Source: Crocinitomicaceae bacterium
GTDB lineage: Bacteria; Bacteroidota; Bacteroidia; Flavobacteriales_D; Crocinitomicaceae
DNA: 64,000 nucleotides
Direction: 5' to 3'
NCBI GenBank assembly: GCA_022447665.1
Contig: JAKVAQ010000025.1
Location: 1 to 64,000 of the forward strand
Shown here: piece by piece, positions 32,103 to 41,650 of the stretch
How positions within the stretch are numbered: position 1 is the stretch's first letter
How the letters are laid out: each line of letters opens with the position of its first letter
Translations under genes and position numbers: made by a program
The notes under the pieces: model-generated
Told to the model about the DNA's origin: nothing
The model's input: only the letters and a program-made list of their open reading frames with translations
Database searches by the model: none

Positions 32103-32705
32103 TTACAAGTTTAAACTTAATTGCTCTTCAGGCAGCAACTTGAATGATTGACGATGGTGTTCGGTTGTCCCGAATTCTTTGATGGCAGCCCTATGTTTAA
32201 CCGTCGGATAGCCTTTATTCTTTTTCCAATCATAAACAGGAAATTGCAGATCTAGTTCTTCCATCAAACGATCACGTGTTACTTTTGCCAAGATTGAGGC
32301 AGCAGCAATGCTAAGATACTTTCCATCACCTTTTATTACGCATTCGTGAGTAATTTCTTTGTACGGTATAAATCTATTTCCATCAACCAAAATATAACTT
32401 GGAACTTGATCTAGTTTATCAATAGCGCGATGCATAGAATAAAATGAAGCATTCAGAATATTTACTTCATCGATTTCCTTAGGCGAATACATTCCCACTC
32501 CCCAAGCAATGGCCTTTTCTTTGATCTGAGGAAAAAGCTCATTCCTCATCTTCTCAGTTAGTTTCTTTGAGTCATTAAGGCCTTTTAATTTGAATTTTGG
32601 TGGCAAAATAACAGCTGCTGCAACAACAGGACCTGCCAAACAACCCCGACCTGCTTCATCGCATCCTGCTAATAATCCGCTATGTTTATATTGTTTAAGA
32701 CTCAT
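32103..32705 (-). CDS. rnhB: ribonuclease HII
   Basis: 200 residues, normal length. RNase HII removes misincorporated ribonucleotides and RNA from RNA-DNA hybrids in the cytoplasm. Motif 'GCDEAGRGCLAGPVVAAAV' near residue 14 contains the first two metal-binding acids; 'LVDGNRF' holds the third and 'IAAASILAKVTRD' the fourth. A single gene. Confidence 0.97.
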   Translation of the reverse strand: MSLKQYKHSGLLAGCDEAGRGCLAGPVVAAAVILPPKFKLKGLNDSKKLTEKMRNELFPQIKEKAIAWGVGMYSPKEIDEVNILNASFYSMHRAIDKLDQVPSYILVDGNRFIPYKEITHECVIKGDGKYLSIAAASILAKVTRDRLMEELDLQFPVYDWKKNKGYPTVKHRAAIKEFGTTEHHRQSFKLLPEEQLSLNL

Positions 32706-32731
32706 TTCTTTCGCAACTGCAATGAATTTCT

Positions 32732-32739
32732 TAACTTTG
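32732..32739 (+). promoter_or_regulatory. -7 box of the small secreted protein gene
   Basis: TAACTTTG, 72 bases before ATG 32812, on the plus strand; the divergent rnhB gene starts at 32705. Confidence 0.4.
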
Positions 32740-32811
32740 GTTCAACACGATTAAGGTGCAACGTTTGGCATATTAATTGTGTCTATTAGTATACAAGAAA
32801 GTACCAAAATT

Positions 32812-33183
32812 ATGAAAAAGCTGTTAGGATTATTCATTGGTTTAGTAATATCGATAAGCGCTACTGCTCAAAGTGTCGAGTTTACAGATGCTGGTGAATC
32901 TTACAATAAAAAAGAAACGTTAAGTTTTAATTTTCATTTCGACAATACTTATGCTGCTCAGGATTTAACTGAAACTGGAACGTATTACACGAATTATTTC
33001 ACAACTGAAGTAATGGAAAATGAAGATAAATCGCACAACGTAAAAATCACCCTTACCGAGGAGAGTGAAATGGGAAGAAGAGTAATTATGCGTTATTTTG
33101 TGAGCTTAGAAGTAGGTAAAATAAAGGCTGGAGTAACAGAATATTCTACGGAAGATTTCATGATTCAATTCATACAACTTTAG
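32812..33183 (+). CDS. small secreted protein, unknown
   Basis: About 123 residues from ATG 32812, which opens a clear signal peptide 'MKKLLGLFIGLVISISATAQ'; the in-frame start 33 bases earlier would lengthen it unnaturally. The mature part is beta-rich with Thr- and Tyr-rich strands ('TYAAQDLTETGTYYTNYF', 'HNVKITLTEESEMGRRV'). No family named. Ends in a strong terminator. Confidence 0.75.
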   Translation: MKKLLGLFIGLVISISATAQSVEFTDAGESYNKKETLSFNFHFDNTYAAQDLTETGTYYTNYFTTEVMENEDKSHNVKITLTEESEMGRRVIMRYFVSLEVGKIKAGVTEYSTEDFMIQFIQL

Positions 33184-33202
33184 AAAGAATTAAACACATT
33201 AT

Positions 33203-33234
33203 AAAGCCGCTAGCAAAACGTTAGCGGCTTTTTT
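33203..33234 (+). terminator. intrinsic terminator
   Basis: AGCCGCTA (33205-33212) with TAGCGGCT (33222-33229) followed by TTTTTT. Confidence 0.88.
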
Positions 33235-33330
33235 CATGCGCAATTTTTGCTTTTCACATTGAAATTCTGTAACTTCTTCATCTCAAAAACAAAAATTACA
33301 AATTAAGTAGAACAAAAAAACCTCAAAAGC

Positions 33331-33615
33331 ATGGAAAACAACACCCCAACTCAACTAGTCGAAAAAGAAAACATTCCTCAATTATCATTTTCAAAGACTT
33401 CCCAACGTAAACTAAATCCAAGCATCCTTAAAGAGCTAGATCTAGCTATGCGCGGAGGGAATACTGACAAAATAAAATACAGAATCGAATTCTCTACAAA
33501 TACAGGCGTTAAACAAGTAGAAACTACTGTTTGGGCTGCAGGAGAAAAATATGTATGTCTTAAAGGAGGAGTTTGGATTCCAATAGCCAACATTTTAAGT
33601 ATAAGATCGCTATAA
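33331..33615 (+). CDS. hypothetical small protein
   Basis: 94 residues, soluble. The first half is polar and Pro/Lys-rich; the second half 'KYRIEFSTNTGVKQVETTVWAAGEKYVCLKGGVWIP' looks like a short beta-barrel of Sm/OB size. Not assigned to a family. Lies alone between a terminator and the DsbD-type gene, so it should have its own promoter. Confidence 0.65.
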   Translation: MENNTPTQLVEKENIPQLSFSKTSQRKLNPSILKELDLAMRGGNTDKIKYRIEFSTNTGVKQVETTVWAAGEKYVCLKGGVWIPIANILSIRSL

Positions 33616-33721
33616 TAGCGCATTTATTTCATCATTAATAAAGAGATTGAATCCAATTTCAATCAATTTAGAATTCCAAGAATATATTGGTATTAAGAAT
33701 TTTTCTGAGCTAGTTTTCTCT

Positions 33722-33729
33722 TAACTTTG
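33722..33729 (+). promoter_or_regulatory. -7 box of the DsbD-type gene
   Basis: TAACTTTG, 22 bases before the ATG at 33751. It excludes the in-frame TTG at 33727 as start, because that codon is part of the box. Confidence 0.6.
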
Positions 33730-33750
33730 AAAACTACAAATGTTACCACT

Positions 33751-36240
33751 ATGTTCAAGAAATTCCTTTTTCTACTTCCTTTATTTTTCACTTTCGTCGG
33801 TTTTACTCAAGACGACCACGAAGAAATGCCTTCTTCAGTCGATGAAGTAATTACTTGGCGTTTTTCAGTTGAATGTGACGGAGACGGTGAAGCCACCATC
33901 GTCATGAAAATAGACCAAAGGAATCATTGGCATATTTATGCTCAAGAACAACCAGCAGGAGGAGTTTCTCTTCCAACAACATTTACTTGGCCAGAAAGTC
34001 CGAACTATAAATTAGTTGGACCTACTAAAGAATATGGTGCTGAAGAAAAAACGTTAGATGGTTTCCCTGAAAAGGCATTCTATGGCGAACAAGCTAAATT
34101 CAAACAAAAAATCAAATTCTTAACAGACGAACCATTCGAATTAACATTAGGGTATGAATTTATGGCATGTAAAATTGCTTGTTTCCCACCCGATTATAGA
34201 GAAGAAACATTCAAATTCAACCCAAAAGACTGTGGCGCCTCCGGAGCAATTGAAACAGAAGAAGGAACTGAAGATGAAATGGCTGAAGAGAATATAATGG
34301 AAGATTCTAGCCTTGATTCTGCACTTATCCTCATGGCAAGTAGTTGTGAAGGCTGGAGTTATTCTGAAAAATTTGATCCTGTAACAGTAAAAGTTTTTAA
34401 AGCTCAAAGAACGGATAAATTAAGTTATTCTTTGACCACTACCATCGAAATCGATTCCATATTTGCAATGTATGCTTTCGACAATGAACAAGGATTAAAA
34501 TCTACATTTACACTTGATGAGAACCCGAAAGTAGACGCTCCAGAACCTTACGAACTAACAATCGAAAAGACATTAACAGAAGGAGCCAAGGGCTATAAGT
34601 ATATGGCTACAGTAAAGCAAAACATTGAGCTTACTGACACCAATGATATCCCTACAGTAACTGGAGCACTTGATATATTTTTAATGGGATGTGATGCTAA
34701 TCTTCATAATACCGAAAGTGTTGCTCTTTCGTTTGATTTGAAAGAAGCTTTAGATAATGGAACCAGAACTGAGACCGATTCTCTTTGGCTGATTTTCTTC
34801 CTTGCCTTCGCTTCAGGATTCATTGCACTTTTAACTCCTTGTGTTTTCCCGATGATTCCTATGACGGTAACCTTCTTTACCAAACAGTCTAAAACTAAAG
34901 CAGAGGGTATTCGAAAAGCGACCATTTATGCCATTTCGATTATTGTTATTTATATGCTACTCGGTGTAGCTGTAGCATCCATATTCGGAGGACCTGCATT
35001 GAATGCTATGGCAACTAACCCTATTGTGAATATCATATTCTTCGCAATGTTCGTAGTGTTTGCAATTTCGTTCTTAGGGGCTTTTGAAATTACACTTCCT
35101 AACTCATGGGTGAATAAAGCGGACAAGCAAGCAGACAGAGGAGGATTGATTGGAATCTTCTTTATGGCCTTCACACTTGCTTTGGTTTCATTCTCTTGTA
35201 CTGGACCAATTGTAGGTACTGTATTGGTGCAATCTGCTCAGGGAGGATTTTCAGGACCAATTGTAGCGATGTTTGGATTTGCACTTGCATTAGCACTTCC
35301 TTTTTGGTTATTTGCTGCTTTCCCAGGATGGCTAAACTCAATGCCTCAATCTGGTGGTTGGTTAAACACAGTAAAAGTGACTCTAGGCTTCTTAGAACTA
35401 GCATTTGCGCTTAAATTCTTATCGAATGCAGATTTGGTAGAGCAATGGCACTTCTTAGAACGAGAAATGTTCCTTGCAATTTGGATAGGAATCTTCTTGA
35501 TGCTCGTTATTTATCTCCTCGGAAAAATCAGGTTCCCTCATGATAGTCCTTTGGAAAAATTGTCCGTCGGAAGAGGACTCTTTGCGATGGTAGTATTATG
35601 CTTTGTTATTTACCTAATTCCAGGTTTATGGGGAGCGCCATTAAAAGCGATTGCAGGATTCCCTCCTCCAGCAACATACTCTGAAGCTCCATTTGGAATT
35701 CATGGTCATGCTCCTGAGGTAGAAGATGGTTGGCCTCCTTCAACAAAAGCACATGGTCACGGAATCAATGTGATCACAGATTACGAAGAAGCGCTCGCTT
35801 ATGCTCAAGAGACAGGCAAACCTTTATTAATTGACTTTACAGGTTGGGCTTGTGTAAACTGTCGTAAGATGGAAGAAAATGTTTGGGCAGAAGAGCATGT
35901 AGCACCAATAATGGCTGAAGACTTTATTATTGCTTCACTCTATGTAGATGACCGTACAGAAATTAGCGAAAAGTACAAAGGTCAAAAAGGAACTGACGGA
36001 AATGAGTTTGTAACCATTGGTGACAAATGGATGGACTTCCAAATCGCCGCTTACCAAGAAGTAACACAACCAATGTACGTAGTTGTTGACCATAATGAGA
36101 ACAACATTTCAGGTAAAGCGAACTACCAAACACATTCAAATCCTGAAGATTTCAAAAACTGGTTAGAGTTTGCTTTATCTCAATTTGATGCAACAAAAGA
36201 TGCAGCTACTTATTACCCAGAATTTGAGGTAGTGAAATAG
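33751..36240 (+). CDS. DsbD-type thiol:disulfide interchange protein
   Basis: 829 residues from ATG 33751. Order: signal peptide; one or two DsbD alpha-like N-terminal domains (about 30-340; 'EFMACKIACFPPDYREE' has the CxxxCxPP cysteines of that domain); an eight-helix CcdA/DsbD membrane domain with 'TPCVFPMIPMTVTFF' and 'FSCTGPIVGT' carrying the two central cysteines; and a C-terminal thioredoxin domain with 'WACVNC' (Cys701, Cys704). Electrons pass from cytoplasmic thioredoxin through the membrane cysteines to periplasmic partners. It is longer than E. coli DsbD because of the extended N-terminal part. Confidence 0.93.
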   Translation: MFKKFLFLLPLFFTFVGFTQDDHEEMPSSVDEVITWRFSVECDGDGEATIVMKIDQRNHWHIYAQEQPAGGVSLPTTFTWPESPNYKLVGPTKEYGAEEKTLDGFPEKAFYGEQAKFKQKIKFLTDEPFELTLGYEFMACKIACFPPDYREETFKFNPKDCGASGAIETEEGTEDEMAEENIMEDSSLDSALILMASSCEGWSYSEKFDPVTVKVFKAQRTDKLSYSLTTTIEIDSIFAMYAFDNEQGLKSTFTLDENPKVDAPEPYELTIEKTLTEGAKGYKYMATVKQNIELTDTNDIPTVTGALDIFLMGCDANLHNTESVALSFDLKEALDNGTRTETDSLWLIFFLAFASGFIALLTPCVFPMIPMTVTFFTKQSKTKAEGIRKATIYAISIIVIYMLLGVAVASIFGGPALNAMATNPIVNIIFFAMFVVFAISFLGAFEITLPNSWVNKADKQADRGGLIGIFFMAFTLALVSFSCTGPIVGTVLVQSAQGGFSGPIVAMFGFALALALPFWLFAAFPGWLNSMPQSGGWLNTVKVTLGFLELAFALKFLSNADLVEQWHFLEREMFLAIWIGIFLMLVIYLLGKIRFPHDSPLEKLSVGRGLFAMVVLCFVIYLIPGLWGAPLKAIAGFPPPATYSEAPFGIHGHAPEVEDGWPPSTKAHGHGINVITDYEEALAYAQETGKPLLIDFTGWACVNCRKMEENVWAEEHVAPIMAEDFIIASLYVDDRTEISEKYKGQKGTDGNEFVTIGDKWMDFQIAAYQEVTQPMYVVVDHNENNISGKANYQTHSNPEDFKNWLEFALSQFDATKDAATYYPEFEVVK

Positions 36241-36265
36241 TAGTTTGATATTTGATATAATAAGA

Positions 36266-36298
36266 GAAAGCCCTACCTTTATTGGATAGGGCTTTTTT
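36266..36298 (+). terminator. intrinsic terminator after the DsbD-type gene
   Basis: AAGCCCTA (36268-36275) with TAGGGCTT (36287-36294) and TTTTTT. The next start codon follows at 36300. Confidence 0.85.
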
Positions 36299-36299
36299 A

Positions 36300-36701
36300 A
36301 TGATCAAGAATCTAAATGCGTATCATATTTTGAATACTATTATTATACTAACTGGGATAGTAATCATTTTGAAATTCATGCGACTTGTGCCAATTCTTGG
36401 CTATGGCGCCACTTGGTATTACGTTCTTCCTATTGGGCTAGCATTTGTAATTAAAAGCCAACTTCAACCTGCAAACCAATCCATTAAAGACCCCTTGTTT
36501 TTTCATCCTTGGGCGAGAAGACTAATCTATTCTGCACTAGGTATACTTTCGCTGGCAATTGTTGTAAAAATCATGCGATGGCCTTATTCTTATTATTTAT
36601 TCCTGATTAGTGGTCTTTTACAAATTGGCGCATTAATTGCATCATTTACGTTCAAAACAGCTGTATTTGATGATGATAGTGAATTATTGGATCAGTTTTA
36701 A
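36300..36701 (+). CDS. small membrane protein with GldL-like helix motif
   Basis: 133 residues from ATG 36300; the earlier in-frame TTG at 36282 is inside the terminator stem. Four hydrophobic helices. 'VVKIMRWPYSYYLFLISGL' resembles the 'KIMHWPGA' helix of GldL, the motor subunit of gliding/T9SS, but length and context do not support a true gldL. Role unknown. Its TAA overlaps the following ATG (TAATG at 36699-36703), so the next gene is coupled. Confidence 0.7.
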   Translation: MIKNLNAYHILNTIIILTGIVIILKFMRLVPILGYGATWYYVLPIGLAFVIKSQLQPANQSIKDPLFFHPWARRLIYSALGILSLAIVVKIMRWPYSYYLFLISGLLQIGALIASFTFKTAVFDDDSELLDQF

Positions 36702-37222
36702 TGAAGAATTTTGTTCGATTAAATATCACCGACAATAATATACTTGATGAAGTTTCTTTTTTTGTTAAGTGTCATGTAGATTTTATTTGGCTAGTTATTC
36801 CTGATGATTTTTCAAAATCACATTTAATTGACGACATCATTTCCATATGCGAAGGCGAAACGGCCGTTTGGATAGACTCAAATCAAACGTTCGATAACCA
36901 TTTTATTACTGGAGTAATTAAGTACGGCCTTCCAAAAGACAGTTCGCATGTGTGGGCTGGAGTAGCTAAGAACCTTGCAGATTTCAAAAATATGGAACTT
37001 GCCGGAGCTCAGTTTGTTTTGATCGAATACTTCGATGTTTTTGGTCAATCAAAAGATGGAATTTTAGGAGACGAAGGACTTCACACCATATTTGAAGACG
37101 AAAGTTATGGCTGGAGCATTCTTACGATAAACACTCCTGTTTATGTTTACGGTAAACTAAATAAAGCGCAAACCATAAAACTCCATGAATCAACCTTTGT
37201 TGAAGGTTACGAAATCAATTAG
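36701..37222 (+). CDS. hypothetical protein coupled to the preceding membrane gene
   Basis: 173 residues, soluble, acidic. No signal peptide. Contains 'CEGETAVWIDSNQTFDNHF' and 'GDEGLHTIFEDESYGWSILT' but no known motif. Start overlaps the stop of the membrane gene by one base, so the products may work together. The stop overlaps that of the convergent receptor gene (TTAG, 37219-37222). Confidence 0.7.
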   Translation: MKNFVRLNITDNNILDEVSFFVKCHVDFIWLVIPDDFSKSHLIDDIISICEGETAVWIDSNQTFDNHFITGVIKYGLPKDSSHVWAGVAKNLADFKNMELAGAQFVLIEYFDVFGQSKDGILGDEGLHTIFEDESYGWSILTINTPVYVYGKLNKAQTIKLHESTFVEGYEIN

Positions 37223-39570
37223 AAATAAATTCGATACTGGAAAATTGGCAGCCTCCCTGTTTGATAGGTTGTTTTTGTTTGTTGAAGGATAGGATCGTAT
37301 TCCTGAATAAATATGTTCTTGTAGGCGGTAATATTTTGAACATCTAGCGCCCATTCCTGCGTTATGTTTTTTCCCACCATTTTGAAAGCTACCCGTACAT
37401 CTCCGCGTACATAGTCTTTATACTTTGAGGTATAGGATTGATTAACATCTCTAATCTCTGTGCCGTAGAGTACACTTAAATCATACAATATGGGAGTAAA
37501 TCTTCTACCTCCATTGTACATAAATTTTCCATCTAGCGTTAACGAGTTTTGAAACTTCTTTCCAGGTTTAAATCGAAATTCATATCCTCCTAAAGCATTG
37601 AAAGTAAAGTTTCCATTAAATGCCGTATTGAATTTCTCTCCACTGTAGGAAGTATAAAAAGACTCATAAATAGAAGAGTTTACCATAAAATAAAAGCCTT
37701 TATCTAAATACTTTTCAATGGTAATCTCAACCCCATAGTTCTCTCCCTCTCCTTCATTCACCATTACGTCTGGTAGAATTGTGGTAAAATCAGCTCCAAA
37801 ATTCAAAATAGAGAAATTACTAGAGTCTGGAGCCACAGGAACATCATATAACTTTTGATAATAGGATTCTATCTTCAAATTAATTCCATAATTGAAGCGG
37901 TGCTGGTATGCCATTACGAAGTGATGACTCTTGGTCATTTCTAGTTCCGTATTGGGAGTACTTGACGCTCCAAATTCGTCTTGCACTTCATTAAAATACA
38001 ATTCCAAAGGCTGAAGCTGACTATGTAATCCATAAGCAAAAGAAAGCCTGTCCTTCTCAGTGAAATTATAAGAAACACCGGCTCTTGGTTCAATCATTAA
38101 TTCGTTGTTCAATCCTACGTATTGTCCATGCACCCCTCCGTTAAAAGTAAGGTTTGGCAGTGGTCTATATTGATAAGCAACATACGGTTGAAGCACAGGT
38201 ACATTTCCTTTAAAGTCATGCAGAATATCAAATCCCGATAATTGGGTACGATAGAGACTATCGTTAAGGTTAAGTAAAAAATAATCTGAATGCAGCCCAA
38301 CCTTGTAAGTGTGTTTTGCCGAAAGTTTATGATTAACAAAAATATCACCGGTCCATTTTGCCACCGTTGAATTACTTCGATAAGTCGTAAATGGATTATT
38401 AAAAGCAAGATCCACTGTATCATTTGTAATTCTATTTAAGTTGCCTTGCATACCCGTTGAAATATTGAAATAAGCACTTTTTCCTAATCGCTGTTTATGG
38501 GCAACACCAACTACACCTACCCTACTATCAAAAGAAGTATTGCTGTAATCTAGAGCAAACAAATCTGTACTGTCAGCATTTTCGGCAAGTATCTCGATAT
38601 AACTATACCCTCCTATTCCAAAAACACTGGTCACACCCTTTTTTGAAGGAAAATTAAGCTTAAAACTAAGGTCTTGGTAGTTGGGCAAAGAAGTGGTGCC
38701 AATATTAATACCTAGCGCCGAAAATAATTCTAAAGTGGAATAACGATAGTTCACCAAATATGACGCCCCCGTTTTTCTCGAGATCGGACCTTCAGCCATG
38801 AGTTCTGCCCCATTAAAACCAATCTGAAACATAAACTCATGTTTCTCATTATTCCCTGTTCTCATTTTCAAATCAAAAACACCAGCAATAGCATTACCGT
38901 ATTCTGAAGGAAAGGCACCCGTCATAAAATCTGAATTTGCCAGGACGTTGTTGTTCAAAATAGAGATTGGGCCACCGGTAGTTCCGAAACGTGCAAAATG
39001 GTTCGGGTTCGGAATATCAACACCTTCCATTCTAAACAATACTCCTGTTGGTGAATTACCACGAATTACAATATCATTTCTCGAATCATCTGCTCCTTGC
39101 ACACCTGCATAGTTCTGTGCCATTCGAGCAACGTCATTTTTTGTTCCTGCATACCTATTGGATTCCTCAACGGAAAAGGTTCTCGTACTTAAGGTAGCCA
39201 TTTTATTAATACTTTCTCCTTGTTCATTGGCCACAACTTCTACAGCATTCATCATGGTAACAGCCTCCACCATCTCTATATTTAAAACTACTTCTTTAGA
39301 GACCACATCAATATTGGGAAGAGTAACAGGCTCATAACCCACAAAAGTGATTTGAATCGCTTGACGACCAACGGGAACACCTTCTAACCTAAATTTCCCA
39401 TCAATATCGGTTACCGAACCTTTAATCGGATCAGAATTCAACAGAATTACTTTGGCTCCGATAATTGGCTGAAAGGTCTCCTTATCCTTTACAGTCCCAC
39501 GAATAGTCTGGGTGTTTTGGGCATAGAGACCAGTTGAGAAGAATAGAAAAAAGAAGGCAATTAGTCGCAT
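37219..39570 (-). CDS. TonB-dependent receptor-like outer membrane protein with carboxypeptidase-like domain
   Basis: 783 residues. Signal peptide 1-17 (ending LYAQ); CarboxypepD_reg-like domain about 20-110 ('IRGTVKDKETFQPIIGAKVILL', 'GSVTDIDGKFRLEGVPVGRQ'); a plug domain around 'RMAQNYAGVQGADDSRNDIVIRGNSPTGVLFRMEGVDIPNP' in layout; then a beta-barrel ending 'FQYRIYF' with terminal Phe. It resembles the 61057-63408 receptor over its whole length. No SusD partner is adjacent, so the substrate is not indicated. Confidence 0.9.
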   Translation of the reverse strand: MRLIAFFFLFFSTGLYAQNTQTIRGTVKDKETFQPIIGAKVILLNSDPIKGSVTDIDGKFRLEGVPVGRQAIQITFVGYEPVTLPNIDVVSKEVVLNIEMVEAVTMMNAVEVVANEQGESINKMATLSTRTFSVEESNRYAGTKNDVARMAQNYAGVQGADDSRNDIVIRGNSPTGVLFRMEGVDIPNPNHFARFGTTGGPISILNNNVLANSDFMTGAFPSEYGNAIAGVFDLKMRTGNNEKHEFMFQIGFNGAELMAEGPISRKTGASYLVNYRYSTLELFSALGINIGTTSLPNYQDLSFKLNFPSKKGVTSVFGIGGYSYIEILAENADSTDLFALDYSNTSFDSRVGVVGVAHKQRLGKSAYFNISTGMQGNLNRITNDTVDLAFNNPFTTYRSNSTVAKWTGDIFVNHKLSAKHTYKVGLHSDYFLLNLNDSLYRTQLSGFDILHDFKGNVPVLQPYVAYQYRPLPNLTFNGGVHGQYVGLNNELMIEPRAGVSYNFTEKDRLSFAYGLHSQLQPLELYFNEVQDEFGASSTPNTELEMTKSHHFVMAYQHRFNYGINLKIESYYQKLYDVPVAPDSSNFSILNFGADFTTILPDVMVNEGEGENYGVEITIEKYLDKGFYFMVNSSIYESFYTSYSGEKFNTAFNGNFTFNALGGYEFRFKPGKKFQNSLTLDGKFMYNGGRRFTPILYDLSVLYGTEIRDVNQSYTSKYKDYVRGDVRVAFKMVGKNITQEWALDVQNITAYKNIFIQEYDPILQQTKTTYQTGRLPIFQYRIYF

Positions 39571-39755
39571 TTATTCTGATTTTCAGGGCAAAGATAGCTT
39601 ATAACTACCCTGCACTTAAACAAAATCAACAAAAAGAGGTTTTACATCTACTAGATAGTAGCTTCAAAAAAGAAACTACTTCAATGATAAAAGTCTTTAC
39701 TTGGGGTTAATTTTATACTCCTTAAAAGTCAAGTAGAAAATCTACTCAAAACAAA

Positions 39756-40559
39756 ATGGTTAAAGACAGAGACAAAACACTGATTAAACTCATACAACTC
39801 GCTTGTGTTTGTCTATTTCTTGGAAGAGGAGTTACTTTTTTAATGGAGTTTGACCAAACTTTTATTGACCACACCCCATTAATAGCTGTTAAAATTTGCG
39901 GTATTATCTTGATCGCCGCAGCTATAATTCTCCTGGTTTATAAGCACGTGAAAAGAACATTTGTAGTGCCAGCAATAATTATTGCCTCAGCTGTACTCTC
40001 CCTTCATTCCATTATTGCCGCTTGGTATTCCTCATTTCCATTTGCTCAAATGATTGAGCACAGTTTACAGCTGGGAACTCCAATTGTCTTAATTCGTTTG
40101 ATTTATACTCCGGATAGAATTGATTCCAGCTACAAAGTATTACTCTGTCTATCTGTATTAACATTTGTTGGTCACGGTTTATTTGCCCTAGGAATACCAG
40201 AAATTCCGCATTCATTTCTTAAGCTAACATCGAGTATAATAGGTTTGAACCCTGAGTATTCATCTTACTTTTTAGCTGTTTTTGGAATTCTAGATCTGAT
40301 TATGCTTGCGCTCCTCTTTAAAATCCCAAACATCCCTATCAAAAGGATTTTAATTGGTTACATGATAATTTGGGGAGGAATAACCACCTTATCGAGAGTG
40401 ACAAGCGGAATGATAAGTTACAATCTCTTTTCTGAAGATCTCCTAAAGATGTTTACTCATACTCTGTATCGTATTGTTCATTTCATAATCCCGATGGTTC
40501 TATTTCTGATTTTGAAGCGGGTTCATTTGAAAGAATTTCAGCACAAAGTATCAAATTAA
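39756..40559 (+). CDS. hypothetical membrane protein
   Basis: 267 residues with about eight hydrophobic helices, short polar loops and a basic C terminus ('LKRVHLKEFQHKVSN'). No motif recognised. About 185 bases upstream contain no gene. It precedes gpsA by 89 bases, but gpsA has its own -7 box, so the two are probably separate units. Confidence 0.75.
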   Translation: MVKDRDKTLIKLIQLACVCLFLGRGVTFLMEFDQTFIDHTPLIAVKICGIILIAAAIILLVYKHVKRTFVVPAIIIASAVLSLHSIIAAWYSSFPFAQMIEHSLQLGTPIVLIRLIYTPDRIDSSYKVLLCLSVLTFVGHGLFALGIPEIPHSFLKLTSSIIGLNPEYSSYFLAVFGILDLIMLALLFKIPNIPIKRILIGYMIIWGGITTLSRVTSGMISYNLFSEDLLKMFTHTLYRIVHFIIPMVLFLILKRVHLKEFQHKVSN

Positions 40560-40627
40560 CTCATCTGGAATACAGGTTCTAACAGTACAGTATAGTAGTA
40601 CTATAGCCAGAATGTGGGGATTTTTTT

Positions 40628-40635
40628 TACCTTTG
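40628..40635 (+). promoter_or_regulatory. -7 box of gpsA
   Basis: TACCTTTG, 13 bases before ATG 40649, giving a very short leader. Confidence 0.6.
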
Positions 40636-40648
40636 CCCCTACCCCTAA

Positions 40649-41650
40649 ATGGACGGCGAACATAAGAAAATAGCGGTAATAGGTGGTGGTAGCTGGGCAA
40701 CAGCTATCATGAAAATCCTCTCAAGTCATAAACATCCTGTGAATTGGTGGATGCATAACGAACAGTCCGCACGTCATATTCTTAAGTATCGCCACAATCC
40801 TAAATACCTTCAGTCGGTTGAGTTTGATTTGAACAAGATCAATATTAGTACTGATCTCAAAGAGATTATCGATCCAGCTGATATTGTAATTATTGCAACA
40901 CCTTCTGCCTATCTTTACGAGCTTTTTAAGGATACCCCTAAAACTTTATTTAAAGACAAGTTTGTATTCTCGGCGGTAAAAGGTATTGTGCCGGAAGTAA
41001 ATGAACTTCCAGGTCATTTCTTTCATGAGAAACTAGATGTACCATTCGATAATATCGGAATCATATGTGGGCCATGTCATGCTGAAGAGGTAGCATTAGA
41101 AAGGCTCTCCTATTTAACCGTTGCGTGTCAAGAGGAAGACATGGCCGAATACATGGCTGAAAGACTTGAAACAAGATTTATAAAAACGACTGTTTCTGAC
41201 GATATTTTTGGAACTGAATATTCAGCGGTTCTGAAGAATGTTTATTCCATTGCAAGTGGAATTTGTGCAGGATTAGGGTATGGAGATAATTTCCAATCAG
41301 TACTAATCGCAAATGCAATTCAAGAAATTGAAAATTTCATTGACGAAGTGAATCCAATTCACCGTGATGTAAAATCATCTGCCTATTTAGGCGATTTATT
41401 AGTAACTGCTTATTCCAAATTCTCCAGAAATAGAACTTTCGGTTATATGATTGGAAAAGGATATTCTGTTAAGATTGCTCAAATGGAAATGGACATGGTG
41501 GCAGAAGGATACTATGCCACTAAATGTTTGATCGAAATCAACAAAAAATATTGTGTAGAAATGCCAATTCTAGAAGCTGTGAACAACATCATTTACGAAA
41601 GAATTTCTCCTTTAATTGAAATTCGCATTTTGAGCGAGAAGCTTAGTTAG
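40649..41650 (+). CDS. gpsA: glycerol-3-phosphate dehydrogenase (NAD(P)+)
   Basis: 333 residues, family length. Makes sn-glycerol 3-phosphate from dihydroxyacetone phosphate for phospholipid synthesis. NAD site 'IGGGSWATAIMKIL' (11-24); 'VFSAVKGI' and 'GPCHAEEVALER' in the middle match the GpsA pattern (GPSFAxE elsewhere, here GPCHAEE); catalytic Lys in 'EYSAVLKNVYSIASG'; 'SRNRTFGYMIGKG' near the C terminus. Cytoplasmic. Confidence 0.95.
   Translation: MDGEHKKIAVIGGGSWATAIMKILSSHKHPVNWWMHNEQSARHILKYRHNPKYLQSVEFDLNKINISTDLKEIIDPADIVIIATPSAYLYELFKDTPKTLFKDKFVFSAVKGIVPEVNELPGHFFHEKLDVPFDNIGIICGPCHAEEVALERLSYLTVACQEEDMAEYMAERLETRFIKTTVSDDIFGTEYSAVLKNVYSIASGICAGLGYGDNFQSVLIANAIQEIENFIDEVNPIHRDVKSSAYLGDLLVTAYSKFSRNRTFGYMIGKGYSVKIAQMEMDMVAEGYYATKCLIEINKKYCVEMPILEAVNNIIYERISPLIEIRILSEKLS

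Noticed and set aside
36300-36701. gldL, gliding motor subunit
   Set aside because: Only one helix motif is similar; gldK, gldM and gldN are not adjacent and the protein is too short.
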